Assembly: GCA_949296785.1 (NCBI GenBank)
Contig: CASFRQ010000192.1
Location: 1-10,773 of the forward strand
Source of the DNA: an uncultured Alphaproteobacteria bacterium
GTDB lineage: Bacteria > Pseudomonadota > Alphaproteobacteria > CASFRQ01 > SAAU01
Length of the DNA stretch: 10,773 bases
Reading direction: 5' to 3'
Below, piece after piece: positions 1 through 6,360 of this stretch. The position numbers and the translations under genes were made by a program. Numbering within the stretch: position 1 is the stretch's first letter; every line of letters starts with the position of its first letter. The notes beneath the pieces were generated by a model. It was not told the DNA's origin and did not search any database. It was given only the letters and a program-made list of their open reading frames with translations.

Positions 1-1
1 C

Positions 2-18
2 TGAAAATCTTATTTTCA
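2..18. repeat. A+T-rich hairpin at the left edge
   Basis: TGAAAAT and ATTTTCA form a perfect 7-base inverted repeat with a 3-base loop (CTT), followed by TTTGTCTT. It could be the weak terminator of a gene lying left of the window, or part of the region controlling the acetyltransferase gene at 76. The stem has little GC, so the terminator reading is uncertain. Confidence 0.35.
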
Positions 19-75
19 TTTGTCTTAAAACGACCTATTGTAAAGAAGCTGAAAAACAAAGGGGATGGAAAGTTT

Positions 76-633
76 ATGACGGAAAAAGAAAAAATGTTGC
101 AAGGCCTTTTGTACGATGCCAATTCTGACGCGGAACTTGTGGCGCAAAGACGTTATGCTCGGCAGTTGTGCGCGGAATACAACCTTTTGCCGTACGGTCA
201 GATGGAAAAGAGAAAGAGGCTGATAAAAAGACTTTTTAACCGGATAGGAAAGGATTTTCTTATAGAACCTTCTTTTCAATGCGATTACGGGTGGAATATT
301 TGCGCAGGAGATAATTTTTACATTAACTGCAACGGTGTGATTTTGGATGCGGCCCCCGTTTGTTTCGGAAACAATGTATTTATCGGCCCCTGTTGCGGCT
401 TTTATACGGCAAGTCACCCTTTGGAGGTTTCTTTGCGCAATAAAGGTCTGGAAACGGCTCGGCCCATCACGGTCGGCGATAATGTATGGATAGGCGGGCA
501 TGTTTGCGTTCTTTCGGGCGTGACGATAGGGGAAAATGCCGTTATCGGCGCGGGAAGCGTCGTTACAAAGGATATTCCCTCCAATGTGGTCGCCGTCGGA
601 AATCCGTGTCGTGTTATCAGAGAGAATATTTAG
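76..633 (+). CDS. maa: Maltose/galactoside-type O-acetyltransferase
   Basis: This 185-residue protein belongs to the hexapeptide-repeat acyltransferases, which transfer acetyl from acetyl-CoA to a sugar hydroxyl in the cytoplasm. The N-terminal part (EKEKMLQGLLYDA, residues 3-15) is the helical Mac domain that precedes the left-handed beta-helix in Maa/LacA. The middle (EPSFQCDYGWNI, then GDNF) and the C-terminal repeats (ITVGDNVWIGG, VTIGENAVIGAGSVVTKDIP) follow Maa from end to end. His114 in TASHPL matches the catalytic histidine. Length is normal for the family (about 180-200). The ATG at 76 is preceded by a purine-rich AAAGGGGATGG, and an earlier ATG at 64 runs into a stop at once. No sugar-uptake or polysaccharide genes are next to it, so the true acceptor cannot be told; Maa, LacA, NodL and other acceptor types share this fold. 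Confidence 0.9.
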   Translation: MTEKEKMLQGLLYDANSDAELVAQRRYARQLCAEYNLLPYGQMEKRKRLIKRLFNRIGKDFLIEPSFQCDYGWNICAGDNFYINCNGVILDAAPVCFGNNVFIGPCCGFYTASHPLEVSLRNKGLETARPITVGDNVWIGGHVCVLSGVTIGENAVIGAGSVVTKDIPSNVVAVGNPCRVIRENI

Positions 634-1074
634 AAAATCTTAAATCCCGTTCAGGAAATATTTTATCCGCCGATAAAAAATTTTTCGGACGAGGGGATAT
701 TTTTTACTGAAGGAAAAGGTTTTTCCGCCGGTACTTTTATCGGTGTGAGTATTTTCAGTCGGTTTTGAAGTCAAACTATTTTACTCCCTTTTTTCTTTTA
801 AGCCGGATTATGATTTATGGATGATAGTTCTCTTCGGTTTGAAGAGGAAAGAAAAAAGGCATTTTATCGTCAAAATAATCTCCGGATGGCTTTGTTTGAA
901 AAATGATTGTTCGGACAATGAAAAAATGAATAGGGAAAAACTCTTTAATTTCAAAGACTGCCACAATATCCGTTCAGAAGAAACGCGATTGTGTTTTATG
1001 TTAAACCATGTTGTTTACTTTGATTATGATTGAACTTTTTTTTATAAATTATGTTGTTTCATTCAGGGGTATTT
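634..1074. other. Gene-free gap between convergent maa and rluD
   Basis: This A+T-rich gap separates two converging genes. It holds several short inverted repeats: TTTTATC-CGCC-GATAAAA at 661-678, the near-palindrome from CCGATAAAA to TTTTTCGG at 671-689, and GGAAAA-GGT-TTTTCC at 712-726. An open frame at 821-1033 (70 codons, plus strand) has no Shine-Dalgarno sequence and no recognisable motif, so I do not call it a gene. I see nothing else that I can name. Confidence 0.6.
661..686 (+). terminator. Possible terminator of the acetyltransferase gene
   Basis: A perfect 7-base stem, TTTTATC/GATAAAA with loop CGCC (661-678), sits 28 bases after the maa stop and is followed by AATTTTTC. The stem is mostly A-T pairs. 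An overlapping near-palindrome (671-689) offers an alternative fold that would work in both directions, which would suit two converging genes. Confidence 0.35.
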
Positions 1075-2025
1075 TTAGAAATCACCCGCCGTCTCAGACA
1101 GGTCTTTTAAAAACAAGTATAATTCCCGCATGTCTTGCGGCATAGGGGTTTCAAAATACAATTCTTTCCCGTTTGAAGGATGAATAAAGCCCAAAGAAAA
1201 GGCGTGAAGTGCCTGTCTCGGAAAAGTGCGCAGGAAAGAAGGAGCGCTTTTGAATGTCTGTCCGTACAGCTTGTCTCCGATGAGAGAATGTTTTTTCGTA
1301 CTCATATGAACGCGGATTTGGTGCGTTCGTCCGGTTTCTAATCGGAATTCCATGAAAGAGGCAAGGCCGTCTTTAAAAATTTCTTTTGTTTTATAATGGG
1401 TGACGGCCGGTTTGCCGTTCGGTACAATCGCCATTTTTTGTCGGTCTTGAGTGGAACGGCCGATGGCACCTTCTATTTTCCCCTCCAAAGGAATCATTCG
1501 TCCCCAGACGAAGGCCTGGTAAGTTCTTTGGATGCTGTGAACGGCGAATTGTTCGGACAGCTTTTGGTGCGCCTTGTCATTTTTCGCGGCGACAAGAATA
1601 CCGCTGGTTTCTTTGTCAATTCTGTGAACAATACCGGGACGTTTGACCCCGCCGATGCCGGACAGGCTCCCTTTACAATGCGCCAAAAGGGCGTTGACCA
1701 AGGTACTATCTTTTGTTCCGGCTCCCGGGTGGACAACCATGCCCGCCGGTTTGTTGACGACAATGATGTCTTCGTCTTCGTATAAAATATCCAAAGGGAT
1801 TTCCTGCGGCAGAGGAACGGCTTCCTCCGCGTCGGGGAGAGTAAGCGTAAAAATCATTCCTTCTTTAATCTTCAATCCGGCGTTGTTCGTTTGCTCCACA
1901 TAGCCTTGTTCAATTAAGGTGTGCAGACGACTTCTGGAAATATCCGGAAAGCAGGCGCTTAAGTATTTGTCCAACCGTATTCCCTTGTGTTGCGCTTCGG
2001 CAGGCGGTGTTTTTAAAGAATTCAT
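1075..2025 (-). CDS. rluD: Ribosomal large subunit pseudouridine synthase RluD
   Basis: A 316-residue protein of the RluA/RluD family, which converts specific uridines in 23S rRNA (1911, 1915 and 1917 in E. coli) to pseudouridine. Residues about 15-65 (GIRLDKYLSACFPDISRSRL) form the S4 RNA-binding domain. The catalytic domain follows, with the NKPAGMVVHPG stretch (91-101) and the signature HRIDKETSGIL, whose Asp137 is the expected nucleophile. ETGRTHQIRVH, further on, is also typical of the family. I start it at the ATG at 2025, which has AGGAAAA just upstream on the minus strand. A TTG six codons earlier (2043) is open but has no better ribosome site. RluD is preferred over RluA/RluC because of the S4 domain and the motif spelling, though RluC-like specificity cannot be excluded. 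It is transcribed away from secA. Confidence 0.9.
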   Translation of the reverse strand: MNSLKTPPAEAQHKGIRLDKYLSACFPDISRSRLHTLIEQGYVEQTNNAGLKIKEGMIFTLTLPDAEEAVPLPQEIPLDILYEDEDIIVVNKPAGMVVHPGAGTKDSTLVNALLAHCKGSLSGIGGVKRPGIVHRIDKETSGILVAAKNDKAHQKLSEQFAVHSIQRTYQAFVWGRMIPLEGKIEGAIGRSTQDRQKMAIVPNGKPAVTHYKTKEIFKDGLASFMEFRLETGRTHQIRVHMSTKKHSLIGDKLYGQTFKSAPSFLRTFPRQALHAFSLGFIHPSNGKELYFETPMPQDMRELYLFLKDLSETAGDF

Positions 2026-2217
2026 TTTTCTTTTCCTGTTCAATCTTTGTTTCCAAAATGTACCTTTTTTTACGTCAAAAGGGAATTGCTTTTTCTTTTT
2101 TTTTGAAAAAGAAACAAAAAAAAGCCGCTAAAAGATTGACATCCCCGAAAGGACACCTTATCTATGTTGATAGATTTATGTATATAGAGATGGTTTTTTA
2201 TTTTTAAGGAATAAAGC
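2026..2217. other. Divergent rluD/secA control region
   Basis: This 192-base A+T-rich stretch must hold the promoters of both divergent genes. It contains a perfect 7-base inverted repeat, CTTTTTC (2089-2095) and GAAAAAG (2105-2111), around a run of nine T residues. A TTGACG on the minus strand (2078-2073) could be the rluD -35 box, but no good -10 lies at the right distance. No small gene of SecM type is visible upstream of secA. Confidence 0.5.
2136..2164 (+). promoter_or_regulatory. Probable secA promoter
   Basis: A perfect -35 box, TTGACA (2136-2141), is followed at 17 bases by TATCTA (2159-2164), a poor match to TATAAT; a shifted TATGTT at 2163-2168 is an alternative. This would give a leader of about 45 bases before the secA start. 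The -35 match and its position make this likely, but the -10 choice is uncertain. Confidence 0.45.
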
Positions 2218-4872
2218 ATGCTTTCAAAACTTTTCGGATCCGCGAACGACAGATATATCAAATCTTTGCGTAAAATCGTGAAACAAATCAATGAGAAAGA
2301 GCCTGAATTGGAGGCTTTGTCCGATGATGAGCTGAAGGAGAGGACTTCTTGGCTGAAAAAAAGGTTGGCCGACGGGGAAACTTTGGACGATATTCTGGTG
2401 GACGCATTTGCGACCGTCAGGGAGGCGGCAAAAAGAACCTTGCATCAGCGTCCTTTTGATGTTCAGCTGATTGGCGGCATTGTGTTGCACCGCGGGCAAA
2501 TTGCGGAAATGAAAACGGGGGAAGGAAAGACTTTGGTTGCGACTTTACCCGTTTATTTAAATGCTTTGACCGGAAAAGGCGTCCATGTCGTGACGGTCAA
2601 CGATTACCTGGCAAAACGAGACAGCGAGTGGATGGGACGGATTTATCGTTTTCTGGGCCTGTCCGTCAGCTGTATTTTGCATGCCATGACTTCCGAAGAG
2701 CGTAAAGAGGCTTATAATTGCGATATTACTTACGGGACAAACCACGAGTTCGGATTTGACTATTTGCGCGACAATATGCGCTTTTCCAACGAAGAACAGG
2801 TTCAAAGGCCGTTTTATTTCGCTTTGGTGGATGAGGTAGACTCCATTTTGATTGACGAGGCCAGAACACCTTTGATTATTTCCGGTCAGGCGGAGGATTC
2901 TTCCGAGCGTTACAAGGCGGTTGACCGCCTGGTGGCGCAATTAAGGCCGGAGCATTATGAAAAGGATGAAAAGCAACGTTCCGTCGTTTTAACAGAAGCG
3001 GGCAACGAGTATATAGAACAGCTTTTAAAAGAGGCCGGGTTGATACAGCAGGGGTCTTTGTACGATTTAAACAATATCGGGTTGGTTCATCATGTGGAAG
3101 AGGCTTTGCAGGCGCATCAGCTTTTCCAAAAGGATGTCAACTATATCGTGAAGGACGGTAAAGTCGTGATTATTGACGAATTTACAGGCCGTATGATGGA
3201 GGGACGCCGTTATTCCGAAGGGTTGCACCAGGCGATTGAAGCTAAGGAGCATGTGGAGATTCAGGCGGAGAATCAGACGCTGGCCTCCATTACTTTTCAG
3301 AACTTCTTCCGTTTGTATCCGAAGCTGGCCGGCATGACCGGGACGGCGATGACTGAGGCAGCGGAGTTAGACAGCATTTATAATCTTGAGGTGGTTGAAA
3401 TTCCGACGAACCTGCCTTTGCAGCGGAAGGATATGCATGATGAGGTTTACCGTACGGCGGCGGAAAAGTATGATGCTATTATCAAGGAGATTGAAAAAGT
3501 CCATGAGCGGAGGCAACCGCTGCTGGTCGGAACAACTTCTATTGAAAAATCCGAATACTTGGCGGATATGTTGCGCAAACGGACGAATATCAAGTTTCAG
3601 GTTTTGAACGCGCGCCATCATGAAAAGGAAGCTTACATTGTGGCGCAGGCCGGCGTTCCCGGAGCCGTGACCATCGCAACAAACATGGCGGGGCGCGGAA
3701 CGGACATTCAGCTGGGCGGTAACTTGGAAATGCGCCTGAAGCAGGAGTTGGAGGGCGTGACGGATGAGGTGAAAGCCGCCGAAATTACGACGCGAATTCA
3801 AAAAGAAATTGAAGAAGGAAAAAAAGAGGCTTTGGCGGCGGGCGGCCTGTATGTTCTGGGGACGGAAAGACATGAAAGCCGACGGATTGACAACCAGCTG
3901 CGCGGTCGTTCTGGGCGGCAGGGCGACCCTGGAATGAGTAAATTTTATGTCTCTTTGGAGGATGATTTGATGCGGATTTTCGGTTCCGAGCGCATCAGCC
4001 GTATTTTGAAATCCATGGGGATGCCGCAGGGGGAGGCGATTATTCATCCCTGGATTAACAAAGCTATTCAAAAAGCGCAGCAAAGGATTGAGGCTTACCA
4101 CTTTGACATTCGCAAGAGCTTGCTGAAATACGATGATGTCATGAATGATCAGCGCAAGGTGATATACGAACAACGCGCGGAGATTATCTCTTCCGATAAT
4201 GTCAAAGAAATGACGGACAGGATGCGTCATGAGAAAATAGAGGAAATGGTGGAGTCTTTCATGCCGGAAAAATCCGGGCCTCAAGATTGGGACGCGGCAG
4301 CAATGCAGATTGAAGTCGGGCGTTTGCTGGCTTTGAATCCGCCGATGGAGTCTTGGCTGGCGGAAGACGGCATTTCGGCCGGAGAAATAACCCGTCGCCT
4401 GACAGAAATGTCGGATGAGTTAATGAAGATGAAAGATGAGGCTTATGGCGAACAAGTGATGCGTCCGGTTGAAAAAAGTCTGCTTCTTCAAGTGATTGAC
4501 CAGGCATGGAAGGAGCATTTGCAGATTCTGGATTTTGTCAGAGGTTCCATCGGATTGCGGGCTTTTGGGCAGAAAGATCCTTTAAATGAATATAAGAGGG
4601 AAGCTTTTTCTTCCTTCTCCAATATGATTGACAAAGTGCATGAGAAAATCACGATGCTTTTGTCCCATTTGGAAATCCAAATTCAGCGGGTAGAGGAGTT
4701 TTTGGACAAGGCGGCGCCGAAAATGACCATGAAGGAAGAAGGACATCCTTTGGCCGAGGCTGAGGAACCTTCAAAGCCGCAGCCGGTTCAAAGCCGCAAG
4801 GTTGGCCGGAATGACCCCTGTCCATGCGGATCCGGCAAAAAATACAAGCATTGCTGCGGCCGTTTGCAATAA
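2218..4872 (+). CDS. secA: Preprotein translocase ATPase SecA
   Basis: SecA is the ATPase motor that pushes unfolded preproteins through the SecYEG channel; it works at the inner face of the cytoplasmic membrane. The 884 residues cover the whole family architecture. Walker A is MKTGEGKT (98-105) and Walker B is DEVD (205-208), followed by DEARTPLIISG. The preprotein cross-linking domain lies between the two halves of the motor. TNMAGRGTDIQLGG and the arginine-rich RRIDNQLRGRSGRQGDPG belong to the second helicase domain. The scaffold and wing follow, then a linker rich in Glu and Pro and a C-terminal zinc motif, C868-x-C870-x8-C879-C880, where E. coli has Cys-His at the end. This tail binds SecB and ribosomes in relatives. 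AAGGA lies 8 bases before the ATG. Nothing is missing or broken. Confidence 0.98.
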   Translation: MLSKLFGSANDRYIKSLRKIVKQINEKEPELEALSDDELKERTSWLKKRLADGETLDDILVDAFATVREAAKRTLHQRPFDVQLIGGIVLHRGQIAEMKTGEGKTLVATLPVYLNALTGKGVHVVTVNDYLAKRDSEWMGRIYRFLGLSVSCILHAMTSEERKEAYNCDITYGTNHEFGFDYLRDNMRFSNEEQVQRPFYFALVDEVDSILIDEARTPLIISGQAEDSSERYKAVDRLVAQLRPEHYEKDEKQRSVVLTEAGNEYIEQLLKEAGLIQQGSLYDLNNIGLVHHVEEALQAHQLFQKDVNYIVKDGKVVIIDEFTGRMMEGRRYSEGLHQAIEAKEHVEIQAENQTLASITFQNFFRLYPKLAGMTGTAMTEAAELDSIYNLEVVEIPTNLPLQRKDMHDEVYRTAAEKYDAIIKEIEKVHERRQPLLVGTTSIEKSEYLADMLRKRTNIKFQVLNARHHEKEAYIVAQAGVPGAVTIATNMAGRGTDIQLGGNLEMRLKQELEGVTDEVKAAEITTRIQKEIEEGKKEALAAGGLYVLGTERHESRRIDNQLRGRSGRQGDPGMSKFYVSLEDDLMRIFGSERISRILKSMGMPQGEAIIHPWINKAIQKAQQRIEAYHFDIRKSLLKYDDVMNDQRKVIYEQRAEIISSDNVKEMTDRMRHEKIEEMVESFMPEKSGPQDWDAAAMQIEVGRLLALNPPMESWLAEDGISAGEITRRLTEMSDELMKMKDEAYGEQVMRPVEKSLLLQVIDQAWKEHLQILDFVRGSIGLRAFGQKDPLNEYKREAFSSFSNMIDKVHEKITMLLSHLEIQIQRVEEFLDKAAPKMTMKEEGHPLAEAEEPSKPQPVQSRKVGRNDPCPCGSGKKYKHCCGRLQ

Positions 4873-4916
4873 AAAAGCGGTTGATTATTCGGCTTAAATA
4901 GGCGGAGATGAAGGAG

Positions 4917-4949
4917 AAGGGGAAAGTTTTGGACTTCCCCCTTTTTCTT
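4917..4949 (+). terminator. Probable intrinsic terminator of secA
   Basis: About 45 bases after the secA stop, AAGGGGAAAG (4917-4926) pairs with CTTCCCCCTT (4934-4943), with one A-C mismatch and a 7-base loop. A T-rich run (TTTTTCTT, 4942-4949) overlaps and follows the right arm. The position and shape fit a Rho-independent terminator. Confidence 0.6.
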
Positions 4950-5218
4950 GTGAGGGAAAAAGAGGTTCTTATTTTTTTACGCAGACTTTAGGGAAAGGGA
5001 GAGAATCGTTTTTCCGATAGTAGATGTTTTTTAGATTTTTTTGTTCCGTATAAAACAATTTTGGAAGAAATAAAACTGGTGTTTTTAAAAATCAGGTTTA
5101 AGCTTACATTTATAATATTTTTTTTTTGGTTTTGGACAATTTTTTTCCTCTTATCTTTCTTTAAAAAACAGCGGATTTTATGATTTTTCGGGGAAGGGCT
5201 AAATAATTTTGGGAAAAA

Positions 5219-5227
5219 TGGTAAAAT
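5219..5227 (+). promoter_or_regulatory. Candidate extended -10 promoter for the HD-domain gene
   Basis: TGGTAAAAT matches the extended -10 form TGnTATAAT in all but one base. No good -35 box stands 17 bases upstream, which is tolerated by extended -10 promoters. Transcription would start near 5233 and give a leader of about 125 bases that carries the nested helices at 5267-5336. Confidence 0.4.
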
Positions 5228-5266
5228 CGGTGTTTGTTCGGGAAAAAGGGTTAACAAAAAGCGGCG

Positions 5267-5336
5267 TCGGCAAACAGGGAAGAATAAAGACAGGGCAGCG
5301 TTGCTGCAGAAAACCTGAACAGGAAAAATCTGCCGA
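5267..5336 (+). promoter_or_regulatory. Potential structured 5' leader of the HD-domain gene
   Basis: Three perfect helices nest in 70 bases: TCGGCA (5267-5272) with TGCCGA (5331-5336), CAGG (5291-5294) with CCTG (5314-5317), and GCAGC (5295-5299) with GCTGC (5303-5307) around a GTT loop. CCTG could instead pair with the CAGG at 5320-5323, giving a possible switch between two folds. The element ends 9 bases before the AGAGGAGG ribosome site. It matches no riboswitch class that I recognise. Helices this short can occur by chance, so the RNA role is inferred. Confidence 0.4.
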
Positions 5337-5357
5337 AAGAAAAAAGAGGAGGACGAT

Positions 5358-5903
5358 TTGAATAAAACCGATGAATTTTTGAAAATGAGCCGGCTTCTTG
5401 GGCATTTAAAACATTTGCCCCGTGCCGGTTGGGTGCGCAAAGGGATTAAAAATCCCGAGTCGGTGGCCTCTCACAGTCATCGGATGGCGATGATGGCTTT
5501 GTTTTTGAAGGAGGAAATCGCCGAGTCGGGCGCGGACAGCGACAGGGTTGTACAAATGGCCCTTTGTCACGACATCGCCGAATCGGTTGTGGGGGATATC
5601 CTTCCCGAGAAGTTTCAGGCGGGGGAGAAGGTTTCCAAAGAAGAGAAGCGCCGTTTGGAACAAGAAGCCGTAGATTCTTTTTTCTCCTGTGAAGAGGTGC
5701 GAAACCTTTTCGGCGAATATGAGTCAAAAAGGACGAAAGAATCCCTCTGGTGTCATGATTTGGATGTATTGGACATGATTCTGCAGGCAAAGGAATATTT
5801 GGAAGAGAATCCGTCTTCTGATTTAGCGGAGTTTTTTGAAAATAAGGACCGTCTGTCAATTTCCTTATGTCGCCGACTCGCTGAAGAAATTATAAAAGAT
5901 TGA
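5358..5903 (+). CDS. HD-domain 5'-deoxynucleotidase, HDDC2/YfbR type
   Basis: This 181-residue HD-superfamily metal-dependent phosphohydrolase resembles HDDC2 and, less closely, E. coli YfbR, which remove phosphate from deoxynucleoside 5'-monophosphates in the cytoplasm. The N-terminus (GHLKHLPRAGWVRKGI, 15-30) and PESVASHSHRMA (33-44) are spelled as in HDDC2. The metal ligands are visible: His39, His71-Asp72 in CHDIAES, and Asp136 in CHDLDVLDMILQA. The charged helical stretch EKVSKEEKRRLEQEA (90-104) also fits. I start it at TTG 5358, because a strong AGAGGAGG lies 5 bases before it; the next in-frame ATG (5385) has no such site. Its place upstream of the anaerobic reductase suggests a role in the deoxynucleotide pool, but the 457-base gap and a separate nrdD promoter argue against one operon. 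The substrate is inferred from the family. Confidence 0.85.
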   Translation: MNKTDEFLKMSRLLGHLKHLPRAGWVRKGIKNPESVASHSHRMAMMALFLKEEIAESGADSDRVVQMALCHDIAESVVGDILPEKFQAGEKVSKEEKRRLEQEAVDSFFSCEEVRNLFGEYESKRTKESLWCHDLDVLDMILQAKEYLEENPSSDLAEFFENKDRLSISLCRRLAEEIIKD

Positions 5904-6360
5904 AATTTAAATGGTTTGAAAGCGGTGTCCGGATGAAAACGGAAGGGTTTTCCCTGGGGAAGGGAATGGCCGTGTAAAGGGGTATTGTCCCTGTATATGA
6001 ACGAAACCGAATCTAAGCTACTAAAGAAGGGGAAGGGCGATTCTTTACCCGACAGGTTAGCCAGAGGTTTTACAGTGGCAGGGCGGCTGTTTGTCGGATA
6101 TTTTAATCCATTCGGGCGTTTGGGCTGTCTGAAAATAAAACCAGTCATCAAAATTAAACGATAAAAGTAGAAAATTTTCATTTTTTTCCCAAAAAAAAGA
6201 CAGTCAAAAATATTTCTTTAAGTATTTTAATAAGTTATCCGTTTGTGGTTTAAAAGAGTCAAAAAAAGGGTTGACGAAGGGGATAGATGTCTTTATACCT
6301 TGAAAACAATTGGTTCTGTTTTTACAAGATTTAGTATTTATTGAAGGAGAGAGACCCAAT
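5904..6360. other. Gap between the HD-domain gene and nrdD
   Basis: No gene is supportable here. A GC-containing hairpin, TTCCCT-GGGGA-AGGGAA (5950-5966), follows the HD-domain gene but lacks a T run, so it is not a clear terminator. A perfect palindrome GAAAATTTTC (6170-6179) is followed by a T run (6181-6187), and CTGTCT (6125-6130) can pair with AGACAG (6198-6203) around it. The right end carries the nrdD promoter. The minus-strand open frame at 5753-6181 overlaps the HD-domain gene and shows no known family. Confidence 0.55.
6271..6299 (+). promoter_or_regulatory. nrdD promoter
   Basis: TTGACG (6271-6276) and TATACC (6294-6299) are separated by exactly 17 bases, giving a start near 6306 and a leader of about 55 bases. 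An inverted repeat, GTCAA-N8-TTGAC (6258-6275), overlaps the -35 box. A palindromic CAATTG within GAAAACAATTGGTTC (6302-6316) lies on the predicted start site. Either could bind a regulator. I see no clear FNR site (TTGAT-N4-ATCAA) and no convincing NrdR box. Confidence 0.55.

Larger units (their letters stand above)
4873..5357. other. Gap between secA and the HD-domain gene
   Basis: This is 485 bases without a supportable gene. The first part holds a likely secA terminator (4917-4949). The middle, about 4970-5200, is extremely A+T-rich with long T runs and no recognisable signal. The last part holds a candidate extended -10 promoter and a leader that can fold into nested helices just before the HD-domain gene; these are listed separately. 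A minus-strand open frame covering 4988-5440 is low-complexity, overlaps the HD-domain gene start and is not credible. Confidence 0.6.

Noticed and set aside
821..1033. A 70-codon plus-strand frame between maa and rluD
   Set aside because: There is no ribosome site or recognisable family, and the sequence is in a converging-gene gap.
2089..2111. Terminator in the rluD/secA divergent region
   Set aside because: No gene transcribes into this spot from either side; the stem is mostly T and A and is more likely a composition effect.
3367..4284. A 305-codon open frame on the minus strand
   Set aside because: It lies wholly antisense to secA, shows no family motifs and follows from the codon use of secA.
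5267..5336. The leader as a tRNA or a small signal recognition RNA
   Set aside because: No cloverleaf, T-loop or GGAAGCAGC-type signature of the signal recognition RNA is present.
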